A stretch of 64,000 bases of DNA from Dryas octopetala. Lineage: Eukaryota; Streptophyta; Magnoliopsida; Rosales; Rosaceae. Below are positions 1-11,164 of this stretch, piece after piece (within the stretch, counting starts at the first letter, position 1; each line of letters begins with the position of its first letter). The translations under genes and the position numbers were made by a program. The notes beneath the pieces were generated by a model, which ran no database searches, was not told the DNA's origin, and saw only the letters and a program-made list of their open reading frames with translations. The stretch covers positions 124,001-188,000 of the forward strand of contig OY992838.1 in assembly GCA_963921425.1 (NCBI GenBank). Reading direction: 5' to 3'.

Positions 1-546
1 CTGGGAGAGCAGGAAGGCCTCGTAGAGCTTCTCGGAGCGGCCGAGCGCGTGGATGAGGATGGAGTAGAGCAGTTCGTAAGAGAAGCAGAGGTTGTGTTTT
101 TGGAGCCATGAAACGACGGCGTATGCTAGTCCAATGGAGGAGGAGGAGGAGGAGGAGCAGAGAGATTTGAGGAGGGAGTGCCAGAGAGTGGCCGGCACCG
201 CTCGGTAGGACTCGGCCAGCTGGAACTCGGTTGGGTCGAGTGAGGTTGGTGAGGCGGAATCAGGAGTGGTGGTGGTGTTGGTGGATGAGTTGGAGAGGAA
301 GTTGAGGAGGGGGGTGAAGTCATAGCGGGAAGCGGTTTGGTCGTCAAAGCGTCGTCTTGAGGATGGGAGATGGGCTTCGATGGAAGAGTTGGCAACGGCA
401 GTGACTGTTGTGGCGGCGAGAGGCACGTGGAATATATGGTGCTGGTGGTGCTGGTGGTGCTGGTGGCGGAGGATGAGTATTGGAGAAGCTAATTGATTCC
501 AAGGGAAGTGGGTGGAACCTGGTAGTGGCAGAGGTACAAGAAGCAT
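1..546 (-). CDS. PPR protein, CRP1-like (At5g42310 type), 5' part only
   Basis: An open frame of 182 codons runs on the minus strand from an ATG at 546-544 to the left edge without a stop, so the gene continues outside the window. The N-terminus is rich in Ser, Thr, Pro and His with few acidic residues, as in an organelle transit peptide, and includes a His-rich run (about residues 28-38) and a Ser run. It then reaches the stretch RAVPATLWHSLLKSLCS followed by AYAVVSWLQKHNLCFSYE and an ALGRSEKLYEAFLL helix. That order matches, from memory, the start of the CRP1-type pentatricopeptide proteins, which bind plastid RNAs (petB/petD processing and translation in maize). No complete PPR motif lies inside the window, so the assignment rests on the pre-repeat region. 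The gene is head-to-head with the TSR1 pseudogene, sharing the 481-bp gap. Confidence 0.75.
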   Translation of the reverse strand, partial: MLLVPLPLPGSTHFPWNQLASPILILRHQHHQHHQHHIFHVPLAATTVTAVANSSIEAHLPSSRRRFDDQTASRYDFTPLLNFLSNSSTNTTTTPDSASPTSLDPTEFQLAESYRAVPATLWHSLLKSLCSSSSSSSIGLAYAVVSWLQKHNLCFSYELLYSILIHALGRSEKLYEAFLLSQ

Positions 547-1027
547 GTTGATTGTTGGTCTTATTATTCCAGACTTCAATTCACTCTTCACTCTTCAGTG
601 AGTGCAGACAGTGTATGTGTGTCTGTGGGTTAGGGGGGATCGGCTGTTAAGCCACGAGTAATATTTTATCGGTTTCGTTTCCTGGGATAGTTTTTGTGGA
701 GAGGAGAAAAGGTTATAAATAATAGTATGCTGGACATCTCACATTTTTATATTAGATAATAAAAGTGTAAAATAGATGGAGAGCTTATCCTCTGTCTTGC
801 GAAACAGGAATTTGCTTTCCCAGATAAATCTTTGAGGCGCCACATAAGCTTATTACATTTTTTTTTTGTAGTCGGCTAGTCGCGGAACCACCTGATACTT
901 TGAATTGGATGTATGCAGAATACAGAATAATCGCGGTCGGCATTATAAAAATGCATCGCTTTAAAGTTAAACCCTTGCTTGCCCACCGGCTACTGGTAGG
1001 GTTTCTCTGCAACAGTCAACAGTGGCC
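547..1027. other. Intergenic, probable bidirectional promoter
   Basis: This 481-bp gap separates the divergent starts of the CRP1-like gene (minus) and the TSR1 pseudogene (plus). I see no convincing ORF, only short AT-rich runs and a poly-T at about 860. It presumably holds both promoters, which is inference from position. Confidence 0.4.
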
Positions 1028-1296
1028 ATGGGAGGTTCGCGAGTTCAACTGAACAAGCCCCATAAATCGCTCTTTTCCTCAAATTCTACGCGTCACCTCC
1101 ACAAAACTTCAAGTATTTTTCTTTTCTTTGTTTGCTCAAACTCAAAGCAAGTGAGCAACTTCAGGTTTTAAATTTGAGGTTTTTGGTGCTTCAGATAAGG
1201 GTATGATTGCTAAATCGGAGCGCAATGATGCCAAGGGAGCTCGGGCGGCTCGAATTCAACGTAACAAGATGGTAACTGATTTTCAAATCTCCTTTT

Positions 1297-1523
1297 TGTC
1301 GAAGAGCTGTTCTCTGACTTGGTCTCTTTGTAACCGTTCCTTACTCTAGCTAGTGTTGTGGTTCTATTTGAATTATGTGTTATCTCTTTTGTTTACTAAG
1401 TATCTGCAAAGTCGTTTAGGTATTCCTCCTTTTAAGGAGTATTAGTTTTGTTTGATCTGTATAAATGTATCCGTTTAATAATATTCAAGTCAGTCTTCAA
1501 GCATATCTGTTCTCAGCTCTACA
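1297..1523 (+). repeat. Copia 5' LTR
   Basis: It starts TGTCGAAGAG and ends CTCTACA. A TATA-like TATAAAT lies at about 1460-1466. It pairs with 5725-5951. Confidence 0.95.
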
Positions 1524-1535
1524 TGGTATCAGAGC
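1524..1535 (+). other. Primer-binding site (initiator Met tRNA)
   Basis: TGGTATCAGAGC directly abuts the LTR end. This is the usual Copia primer-binding site, complementary to the 3' end of plant initiator tRNA-Met. Confidence 0.93.
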
Positions 1536-1567
1536 CTCTTTATTTTTTTTTTTCCTGAAAAACCACC

Positions 1568-2776
1568 ATGTCCGCACAAGCAGCTCCTCTCAATGTTCCT
1601 GTTTCCTCAAACACTAACCTCATTACCATAAATGTAACAGTCCAAGCCCCCCTCAAGCTCACAAGCTCCAACTACATATCCTGGAAATTTCAATTTCAAA
1701 CACTATTCACTGGTTATGACCTTCAAGGATTCATTGATGGATCCAGGCCTTGTCCTCTTGAGACAATCACCACAGACACCACAACCACTCCCAACCCAGC
1801 GTACCACACCTGGGTTCGTCAGGATCAATTAATCCTCAACGCCATTGTTGGATCTCTGTCCCCAACAATAATTCCATTCATTGCTCGAACCAAGACCTCC
1901 AAAGAAGCATGGAATGTCCTCGCCACCACCTATGCAACTCCTTCCAGGGGCCGCATCAAGCAAGTCAAGGCTCAGTTCAAAGCTCTCACTAAGGGTACTC
2001 TTAGTATCACTGATTTCTTGCAAGCTGTCAAAGCCCGCGCAGACGAGCTTGGCATTTTAGGCGCTGCAGTTGATGATGAAGATCTCACTGAAAAGATCCT
2101 TGAAGAACTTGGCGATGATTACAAGGAGCTCGTGCGTGCTGTTCAAGCCCGGGACACACCAATTCGGTTTGACGAATTGCATGAGAAGCTTCTAACATTT
2201 GAAGCCTCCCTCAGCATCATCAACAAGTCCACAATATCATTCCCGCCCACTGCTCATCCCACCACACGTTCCTTCAACCAGTCTCGTTCCAACACTCAGC
2301 GCCCATCCTTCAATCATCACCAAAACTGGCCACAGTACAATAATCAGTCTCGACCTCACTATCCTACCTTTCCTGCTGCTTCAAATCGTCCACCTCCGAG
2401 ACCCTACCTTGGCCACTGCCAAATCTGTGGCGTTCAAGGGCACACAGCCAAACGGTGTTCCTCATTTCGGTTTACACCTATTGGCTCTCTGAATCAGAGT
2501 TCCAACGCCAACTCAAGTCCTTGGCAACCCAGAGCAAATTTTGCAGCTGCTACTCCATCCGAAAGCTCCCCTTGGCTACTTGACAGTGGTGCATCTCACC
2601 ACGTCACGTCTGATCTCCGAAACTTGTCACTTCATTCTCCATACACTGGTGGGGATGATGTGATGATTGGTGATGGTACTGGTCTCCGAATAACGCACAC
2701 AGGCTCTACGTCACTTAAAACCCCAACTCATTCATTTACTCTCACTGATTTCTATTTATCAATTCTGTGTTGCTAA
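1568..2776 (+). CDS. Copia gag–protease (402 codons, ends at a premature stop)
   Basis: The ORF begins 45 nt after the LTR. It contains a Copia gag region (LTSSNYISWKFQFQTLF, then the UBN2-like EDLTEKILEELGDDY), a CCHC zinc knuckle (CQICGVQGHTAKRC) and the aspartic-protease motif LLDSGASHHVTSD. The frame then ends as FYLSILCC-stop. The normal continuation of the protease/pre-integrase region is found in another frame just downstream (NNVSIEFLPWCF at about 2777-2815), and the connecting segment is missing. A short deletion with frameshift has therefore separated gag-PR from integrase. Confidence 0.9.
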   Translation: MSAQAAPLNVPVSSNTNLITINVTVQAPLKLTSSNYISWKFQFQTLFTGYDLQGFIDGSRPCPLETITTDTTTTPNPAYHTWVRQDQLILNAIVGSLSPTIIPFIARTKTSKEAWNVLATTYATPSRGRIKQVKAQFKALTKGTLSITDFLQAVKARADELGILGAAVDDEDLTEKILEELGDDYKELVRAVQARDTPIRFDELHEKLLTFEASLSIINKSTISFPPTAHPTTRSFNQSRSNTQRPSFNHHQNWPQYNNQSRPHYPTFPAASNRPPPRPYLGHCQICGVQGHTAKRCSSFRFTPIGSLNQSSNANSSPWQPRANFAAATPSESSPWLLDSGASHHVTSDLRNLSLHSPYTGGDDVMIGDGTGLRITHTGSTSLKTPTHSFTLTDFYLSILCC

Positions 2777-2954
2777 CAATGTGTCTATAGAATTCTTACC
2801 TTGGTGTTTTCTTGTGAAGGACCTTCTCACGGGGGCAGTTCGAGCAAAGGGTGAACCAAAGGATGGAGTGTATGAATGGCCGGGCTTCTCCATGTTGTCC
2901 ACCTCTCCTCTTGCTATTTCAAGTGTCAAAATAGCACCCATAAACTAGCATTAT

Positions 2955-5129
2955 AGACTAGGACATCCTACTCTTCCAGTTTTAAATAACATTTTGTCAC
3001 GTTTTCATTTAGAGTCATCTCCTTCAACTCAAAAAAATTTTGTATGTAATGCCTGTCAATGTAATAAAAGCCACAAGCTTCCTTTCTCAGTTTCAACGTT
3101 ACAATCTGACCATCCCCTTCAAATAATTTACTCTGATGTGTGGACATCACCAGTATATTCTTTAGATGGGTTCAAGTATTATGTTATTTTTGTTGATCAC
3201 TTCACAAAATACATCTGGTTCTACCCGTTAAAACATAAATCTGATGTCAAATCCACTTTTTTGCGTTTCAAACCCATTGTTGAAAATCATTTTAAACCAA
3301 AAATTGTCACCTTTTATTCAGATAACGGAGGAGAATTTATTGCACTTAAGGACTATTTTGCTCTCCATGACATCTCCCATATGACTTCACCCCCTTATAC
3401 TCCTGAACACAATGGGTTCTCGGAGCGTAGGCACATGCACATAGTTGAAACAGGACTCTCTCTTCTCTCCCATGCATCACTCCCACAAAAATTTTGGTCC
3501 TATGCTTTCTCCACTGCAGTGTATTTAATCAATAGAATGCCTACCCCAACGTTGAATTTTTCTTCCCCTTATGAACTCATTTTTCAACAAACCCCAAACT
3601 ATGCAAAGCTTAGGATTTTTGGCTGCTTATGTTACCCATGGCTCCGGCCGTATATCACTCACAAGCTACAACAAAAATCCCAACCTTGCATATTCTTGGG
3701 ATATTCTTTATCTCAAAATGCCTATCTTTGTTTTGAAAAAGAATCCTCCAAAATTTTTGTTTCACGTCATGTGTCCTTTTTTGAGTCAATTTTTCCTTCA
3801 ATAACTCCTCTATCACAAGAGTCTTCCTCCACCACCAACACCTCTGACATGTGGATTCCTCCCACCATTCCAATCCCAACGTGTTCAACTTGCCCTCCTA
3901 CACTTCAGCCTGCTGAACGCTCTTTGCCTCCCCCCGTGAGCATCACTTCGCAAGATACACCACAGGTAACGACTTCTTATTCTCCTACCACATCTTTTCC
4001 CCCTTCTTCACCCCCATCTTCCCCTCCTACAAGTTCCTCCTCGGTTCCTCCAAATCCACCATTATTGCCCCACCCTCCACCACAACCCACACATCCTATG
4101 ACCACTCGTTCAAAAATTAATATTCATAAACCTACTCAAAAACTCACCCTAAACACTCACCTTCGAACACTAAACACCTCTAAGCCCTCCACCGTCAATC
4201 AAGCCCTCCAACACCATCATTGGCGTCAAGCAATGTCCGAAGAATTTGATGCTCTTGTCCGAAATGGGACTTGGGACTTAGTTCCTTCACATCTTGCTTC
4301 CAATGTTGTAGGTTGCAAGTGGATTTTTCGGACCAAGAGGAATTCTGATGGTACAGTGGCACGCTATAAAGCTCGGCTTGTGGCAAAGGGGTTCAATCAA
4401 CGACCTAGTCTTGATTATCACGAGACATTTAGCCCTGTCGTCAAGCCTACGACGGTTCGAATAGTTCTCAGCCTTGCCGTGAGTCATGGGTGGCCATTAC
4501 GCCAGCTTGATGTCAATAATGCCTTCTTGCAAGGCCATCTCACTGAGGATGTATACATGGATCAACCTCAGGGTTTTATTGATGGAGACAAGCCCACACA
4601 TGTTTGCAAGCTTAGAAAAGCAATCTATGGTCTCAAGCAAGCGCCACGCGCCTGGTATTATGAGCTACGCCATTTTTTGATCTCCATTGGGTTTCAAAAT
4701 TCATTGGCTGATACCTCTCTGTTCATCTTCTGCTATGGTTCTCGTTTGATTTATCTCTTGGTATATGTTGATGATATCATTGTCACAGGGGATAATAAAG
4801 CTGCTGTAGCTCAATTTGTGCAGGACCTAGCACAACGTTTTTCACTCAAAGACTTGGGTTCTCTGTCTTACTTCTTAGGGGTTGAAGTTCAACCGCACTC
4901 TCAGGGCTTGCTTCTCACTCAATCACGCTACATTTTGGATCTCTTGCAGCGCACCAACATGACTGGAGCGAAGCCCACTTCCATGCCATTGCCATCCGGC
5001 GCTCCACCGTGTCTTTCCATGGGCCAGCAACTCCTTGATCCCACTCAATACCGGGCTGTGGTTGGGAGCTTGCAATATCTCTCCCTTACTTGCTCGGACA
5101 TCTCATATGATGTTAACAAGTTGTCGTAG
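2955..5129 (+). pseudogene. Copia integrase–reverse transcriptase, disrupted
   Basis: The frame opens after TAG at 2946-2948. It shows, in order, the pre-integrase LGHP and a CNACQCNKSH zinc motif, the integrase core (DVWTSP, SDNGGEF, and the Glu of HNGFSERRHMH), a Pro/Ser-rich linker, the Copia RT start (GCKWIFRTKRNSDG) and the RT active site YVDDIIVTG. It stops at TAG 5127-5129. The family reading continues in the same frame as FMHKPTDVHW, meets TAG again at 5160-5162, and then enters RNase H. There is no native start in this frame. The protein would normally come from one gag-pol polyprotein. Confidence 0.92.
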
Positions 5130-5186
5130 TTCATGCACAAGCCCACTGACGTGCATTGGTAGCTGGCTAAAAGACTACTTCGTTAT

Positions 5187-5717
5187 TTGAGTGGTACTGT
5201 AAGTGATGGTATTGTCATATATAGGCATTCCCCTTCCCTTCTTCATGCTTTTTCTGATGCGGATTGGGGAGGCAACAAAGATGATTTCTCCTCCACTGGT
5301 GCATATATACTTTATCTTGGCCGGACACCCATTTCTTGGTCCTCTCGCAAACAGCACACGGTTGCTCGATCGTCGACTGAAGCTGAGTATCGCTCTGTTG
5401 CTGACACAGCAGCTGAAATTAGTTGGGTTTGCTCTCTCCTCACTGATCTTCAGTTCCCACTTCCTGCTGCACCTGTTATTTACTGTGATAATGTTGGAGC
5501 AACTCACTTGTTTGCCAATCCAGTTTTCCATTCCAAAATGAAGCATGTTGCCATTGATTTTCACTTCATTCGTGGATTGGTTTACTCAGGTGCCTTATGT
5601 GTTGCCCATGTCTCTTCTCACGACCAACTAGCTGATGCTCTTACTAAGCCTTTAGCTTCTCACAGGTTCAGTCAGTTAAAGACCAAGATTGGGCTGCACA
5701 GCAGCGGCCAATCTTGA
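5187..5717 (+). CDS. Copia RNase H domain (3' part of pol)
   Basis: This open frame is in phase with the RT block and cut off from it by the two TAG codons. It contains the RNase H acidic motifs SDADWGG, STEAEYRSVA and YCDNVGA, then the conserved tail KMKHVAIDFHFIR and DQLADALTKPL. It ends seven bases before the purine tract. Confidence 0.9.
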   Translation: MSGTVSDGIVIYRHSPSLLHAFSDADWGGNKDDFSSTGAYILYLGRTPISWSSRKQHTVARSSTEAEYRSVADTAAEISWVCSLLTDLQFPLPAAPVIYCDNVGATHLFANPVFHSKMKHVAIDFHFIRGLVYSGALCVAHVSSHDQLADALTKPLASHRFSQLKTKIGLHSSGQS

Positions 5718-5724
5718 GGGGGCA
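5714..5724 (+). other. Polypurine tract
   Basis: TTGAGGGGGCA lies immediately upstream of the 3' LTR, where plus-strand priming occurs. Confidence 0.88.
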
Positions 5725-5951
5725 TGTCGAAGAGCTGTTCTCTGACTTGGTCTCTTTGTAACCGTTCCTTACTCTAGCTAGTGTTGTGGTTCTATTTGAA
5801 TTCTATGTTATTTCTTTTGTTTACTAAGTATCTGCAAAGTCGTTTAGGTGTTCCTCCTTTTAAGGAGTATTAGTTTTGTTTGATCTGTATAAATGTATCC
5901 TTTTAATAATATTCAAGTCAGTCTTCAAGCATATCTGTTCTCAGCTCTACA
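5725..5951 (+). repeat. Copia 3' LTR
   Basis: It has the same length and termini as 1297-1523. Differences by eye are three in the GAATT–TTATCTC stretch and two further on. Confidence 0.95.
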
Positions 5952-7052
5952 CTTTTCTCTCTTCGGTGCCAATGTTGCCAACCTGAATGCTCTCTACTTC
6001 ACACTCTGTAGGTACGGGAACAGAAACGAGCAGCCCTTTTGAAAGAGAAGAGGGCTTCAAGTGGATCATCAAGTCCTCCCCGTGTGTTGTTTCTTGGACT
6101 ACTTGAAATAAAAATTTTCATTATGTTCATTTTGTTTCTATATGATATATATCATTGAAAACTATATTTAAAGCATCTTGGGCATTAGTCTCTGTAGTGT
6201 TTTTTTTTCTCCCATCTCTTTTCATGGTTTCACAAAATAAGATATTAGCTTGTTGGACTTTTGACAAACCTAATTTGACACTAGGCTTATTGTAATCAAT
6301 TTACTGCTACTGCTGCATCATCTAGCTGTTTGTTAATGGTTTATTGGTTATGTTTCAGAATTTCCAGATGAAGTGGATACCCCCGCTAGACATTCCAGCA
6401 AGAAAACGTTTTGCAAAGTATAGAGGCCTCAAGTCCTTTAGGACCTCTTCATGGGATCCCAAAGTAATATTTTTGTACTTGTATAATAGAAGTTCACGCT
6501 ATTCTGAACATAAATGTTCAACTGACATAAGCTTCTAATGTATTTCAGGAGTCTCTACCTCCAGAGTATGCCAGAATCTTTGCATTCGATAATTTCAACC
6601 GAACACAGAAACACGTTCTTGCCAAAGCTTTAGATTTAGAGCAAGAAAACAGGGATGACTGCGTAGCAGCTAGCTCATATGCAAGGCTGCATATCAAAGA
6701 AGTGCCAACTACTGTTGCTTCTAAGTTATGTATGCATGCAAAGGCAATGCCTGTTATAGCATGTGGCCTTTTGCAGCATGAGTCCAAGATGTCTGTACTC
6801 CATTTCAGGTATCTTGTATATGCGCAAAACTTGCAGTTTTGTGATCTTCTTAAGAGGAGGTCTCATGAGTTTAGATTATCTATGTTTGCAGCATAAAAAA
6901 GCATGACACAAACAGTACTCCTATCAAAGCCAAAGAAGAATTTTTATTTCATGTTGGTTTTCGCCAATTTGTTGCTAGGTAGTTTTCTAACAAAAAAAGT
7001 TCTTATTGATTTTATTGATTTTTCAAAGCATACCTTTAACTGTAGTTTTTAT

Positions 7053-8029
7053 CAGTGTTTTCAAAGGCGTTCTTCAGGCGCGCCTCAAGGCGCGAGTCAT
7101 GGCGAGGCGGCGGCCGATTGCGCACGACGTCGCCGGAATTTGTAAAAGGACTGAAAGGCGACGGCAAGGCGTTGAAGGTATACGCCTCGCAACGGCAAGG
7201 CGTTGAAGGCGGACGCCCCGCGACCACCTCTGCGGGATTTTTTTTTTCAAAAACTCAGTCCCAAAACTTTCCGATCCGGTAACGGTCTCAGCAGCAACTC
7301 CTCTGAGAAGTCTTCGTCGGCGACCGGTGACCCCAAGGCAACTTTGGACAAGATGATTGGGCCGAAAAGCAAGAGAGAGAGTAAGAGGATCGGTCTAAGA
7401 TGTAGAAAAAGAAGGGCCATGAGTGACCTTGAATTAGAGTGTGGGTTGCGACTTGCGAGCAGTGTTTTCAAAAGCTGAATAGCTGGAAGTTTGGTTCAGT
7501 GAAAGACTAGTGAAGTGACTAGTTATGTTGGTCTGGGCTTGGGCCTTTTAGAAATATTAATGGGCTTTTCAGTTTTTTGCTCAGATTAAGGCCCAATGCT
7601 TGTGGATGAAAATGATGAAGTAGAACTAGAAGCTCCTCTTCAATTTGATAATGTGCTTCCTCATTCCCACATCGATTCCTTCGACAAGGATGATAGTGAT
7701 ATTAGTTTGAATGATATTGATGATAATGAGTGGGATGAATGAAGTGGTTGTTTTTACTATGTTTTTGTGAATGAACTTATTAGATCAATATGCTTGTTTG
7801 GATTTCTATTTAATTTGGACAATATTATTGAATTTGATATGTAATATGGATGATTTTTATTTATGAATGACAATTAATACTATTTTTTAGCTATATAATT
7901 ATTTTTATAATTTTTTTATTATTATATTTTTTTATGCCCGAAAGGCTTACGCTATACGCGTCAAGGCTTACGCCTCGCCTTGCGAGACTGCAAACGCCTC
8001 GCGTGACGCTTTTGCGTCTGAAAACACTG
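7053..8029. mobile_element. Non-autonomous hAT element
   Basis: The termini are CAGTGTTTTCAAAGGCG and CGTCTGAAAACACTG, inverted copies of one another with the hAT-type CAGTG end. They are flanked by a perfect 8-bp duplication GTTTTTAT (7045-7052 and 8030-8037), the hAT duplication length. Both subterminal regions are GC-rich and packed with AGGCG/CGCCT repeats, typical transposase-binding sites. A short acidic frame at about 7597-7741 (ends DDNEWDE) could be the remains of a transposase tail. It sits in a TSR1 pseudogene intron. Confidence 0.9.
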
Positions 8030-10077
8030 GTTTTTATTGATTTTTAATAAAGTTCTTTTCACAAAAAAAGTTGATTTGTAATGAAGTTTTTTATGTTTTT
8101 GCTCATCTCTTTGCAGACCAATATATTCTACTGACAACATTAATTCTGACAAGCACAAAATGGAGAGGTTTCTTCATGCAGGACGTTTTTCCATAGCTTC
8201 CATTTATGCTCCGATCTCATTTCCCCCTCTTCCATTGATAGCTTTGAAAAGGGCTGAAGGAGTGGCAAGTGCACCTACAGTTGCTGCTGTTGGTTCACTG
8301 AGAAGCATTGAGCCCGACAGGATTATACTAAAGAAGATCATTTTAACTGGGTATGATTTATGCTCGACCATTGATTGAGGCTTAAGGTTATGGTGATTTT
8401 ACAGCCCTTCTCCCCTCTCTTCCCTCCCTTCCCAAGCATACAATGTGTATGTACCAAAGGTAATAGTAATGACCATGAAGGAAAAGGGTTTTGTGGTGGA
8501 ATGTTTCAGCACGTGCTTAACAACATAGAGAAAATCCCATCAATGAATTTTGCCAAATATTATGCCATCTTTGCAAAAATGTATATTGTTACTAATCATT
8601 ACACCCTTTAGTTACAACCAAACCATATTTGAAAATCCTATTTCTGAAGAGCTTTCATTACATTGTTGTTTTGACAACCATACTTCCAATTCTATAATAC
8701 ACATTCCTGACTATCTTTCCAACAGTTTAGTTTTAGTTTTTAATGGTTAAACTTGCATGACATGTGAATGGTTCTTGTATAAAACATGATAGATATGAAC
8801 CAAAGCTCAGACAGATGTCCAACATGGTGATCACGTATTTGGTATATTTTAGTATTTTCCAAACACCCAAGCTCCACTTGTAGACTGAAAAATTCTCTAA
8901 CTTGAAACCTTTGTAATGTAAGGCTCAGGATGAATTATATGCTTATACTTGTTGGCAGAGCTAGTACATGCTTTTTGAGATTTCCTTAATTTTTAGTGTA
9001 TGCAGCACTAGGAGATACACCATTGGATGTTTGCCTTTGAAAGTTTTGATTTCTTGTACCTTAACTCCATAAGCATATTTTGATGCAGTACCCTCAACGA
9101 GTATCAAAACTAAAAGCTTCTGTAAGGTATATGTTCATAACCCAGAGGATGTGAGGTGGTTTAAGGTGAGAATCTCATAGAAGATACCTAATATCTCTCT
9201 CTCTCTCTCTCTAAATTTATGGTGTACCATATCAGAAGAATGCTCTTCAACCATTATGAATAACTTTATTGATGTGCATGGTGATGGCAGCCTGTGGAGG
9301 TGTGGACCAAATGTGGTCATCGTGGTTGCATCAAGGAACCTGTTGGTACGCATCAAGGAACCTGTTGGTAAGATAATTATATTCTCAAGATAGATTGTAA
9401 GAGAAATCTATCCCAGTGTGAAAATGTTTTTCCATAGAAACTTTTCTTTGTTGTATTGGCCTTTATCCACTTGTAATAATCTGTTGCTATTAATTTAGGA
9501 AAGATTATTGGGGGCCAGCAAATGTAACAAAGTTAAGATCTGTTGCTATTATTTACTTCTTCTTTTTTTTTTTTTTAAATAAAAGAAAGGGTAAAATTTA
9601 GAAAGGAAATTGACCAGCTTTGTGAGAGATCTCTTGAAGAAAATAAGACATAATAAAACATTTTGCTCGTAGAAATTATGTGGTGATTATCCAGACTTTC
9701 AATTAGTTTCAAGTTTACTGTAAATGGTAGTTTGAATTGTTTCTTAGGTTTCATTCTGGGTGCATTTAGAACTTGCTTGTGGATGTCCTGAACCAAGACC
9801 CTTGAAGAATCTTAACAATAATCGGAATATTTTCAGTAGGCGAGTTGTTGATTTATCCATCCTTTTTCTTTTGTTCTTTATAACATTCAGTCATGTAGCA
9901 TAGTTTGTGATTATGACTTTCATCTTGGGTGATTTGTTTGAGAAGCTGTCTATGTGAAACATATTGACAGTATTCAGGATCGCTGGAATTGCAAACAATG
10001 CCCAAATAGTTTAAAATTAAGGGGTATCAAGATGCTAATCAAGTAGTTATTATATTGTGTTTGTACCTTTTTTTTTT

Positions 10078-11164
10078 GGTAAATTACACGCAGGTACTTC
10101 AAGTATACACTCTTGTTCACTTGAGTACCCAAATTAAAAAAAATTTGTCAGAGGTACCTTAACTACTGATTTTGCACACCTAAGTACCTCCGTTAACTAT
10201 TCCGTCAGGAAGGCCATTAAGTGCCTACGTGGCACAGTCACATACTTTTAAAAAAATGACATGTGGACAAAAAAATAATAAAAAATGAAATAAATTTAAA
10301 AAATTTTAAAAAAATGAACTAATTATTTAAAAAAACTAAAAAAATGGAGTTGCAGGGGCTAGCTGGCAGCCTCCCTCCGAGACCCACCCAACCCAGCCAC
10401 CAACTCCTTCGACCCCAGCCACCTTGCCGCCGACCCACCCCCTCTCTTTGCATGCCCCTTTCCTCTCTCTCTCTCTAACTCTCTCTCTCTCTCCCCGAAA
10501 CCCCAGCCCAAGCCCAGCCCCGAGCCCTCCTCCCTCCGCCTCCCCCAGTGACCCACCCACCTCCCTCCCCTCTCCGGCCACCAGCTTCATCTCTTTCTTT
10601 CTGTCACTCTCTCTTCCTCTGTCTCTCTCAGATCTAAACGAAGGTGGAGCTCGGGTCGGGGCTGGGGTTTTAGGGAAAGAGAGAGAGAGTGAGGCAGAGA
10701 GAGAGAAGAGGGGAGGGGAGAGAGAGAGGGTGGGTGGCTCGATCGGGGAGAGAGATAGAGTGAGTGAGGCAGAGAGAGGAGAGGGGATGGGTGGCCGAGT
10801 GAGTCGGTGGCAGGGTAGCTGGGGTCGGAGGGGTGGATGGCTGGGTTGGGTAGGTCTCGGAGGGAGGGGTGGGAGGCGAAGGGAGGCTGGGAGCTAGCCC
10901 CTGCAACTCCATTTTTTTTTTTAAAATAATTAATTCATTTTTTAAAATTTATTTCATTTTTTATTATTTTTTTGTCCACGTGTCATGTTTCTAAGGGTAT
11001 GTTAGTGTGCCACGTAGGCACTTAACGGCCTCTCCGACGAACTAGTTAACGGAGGTACTTGAGTGTGCAAAATCAGTAGTTAAGGTAATTCTAAGCAACT
11101 TTTTTTAATTGGGGTACTCAAGTGAACAAGAGTGCATACTTGAGGTACCTGCGTGTAATTTGCC
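10078..11164. mobile_element. Long fold-back (MULE-like) element
   Basis: Nearly the whole 1,087 bp is one imperfect palindrome. The left end GGTAAATTACACGCAGGTAC is matched by the right end GTACCTGCGTGTAATTTGCC, and the arms pair inward through the GGAGTTGCAGGGGCTAGCT segment to CT/GA-rich centres near 10620. T-runs flank both sides, so a 9-10-bp duplication is likely but cannot be delimited. The apparent ORFs on both strands are side products of the palindrome. It lies in the last TSR1 pseudogene intron. Confidence 0.85.

Larger units (their letters stand above)
1297..5951 (+). mobile_element. Ty1/Copia LTR retrotransposon, complete structure, coding region broken
   Basis: Two 227-bp LTRs (1297-1523 and 5725-5951) are flanked by the 5-bp duplication CTTTT (1292-1296 and 5952-5956). 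A tRNA-iMet primer site follows the 5' LTR and a purine tract precedes the 3' LTR. The order gag, protease, integrase, reverse transcriptase, RNase H is the Copia order. I count five differences between the LTRs, so the insertion is young. It lies in intron 2 of the TSR1 pseudogene on the same strand. The pol frame is broken at several places, so the copy cannot be autonomous as read. Confidence 0.97.

Noticed and set aside
10424..10897. 157-residue plus-strand ORF and overlapping minus-strand ORFs
   Set aside because: They arise from the CT/GA-rich palindrome of the fold-back element and read as low-complexity Ser/Pro or Arg/Glu on both strands.
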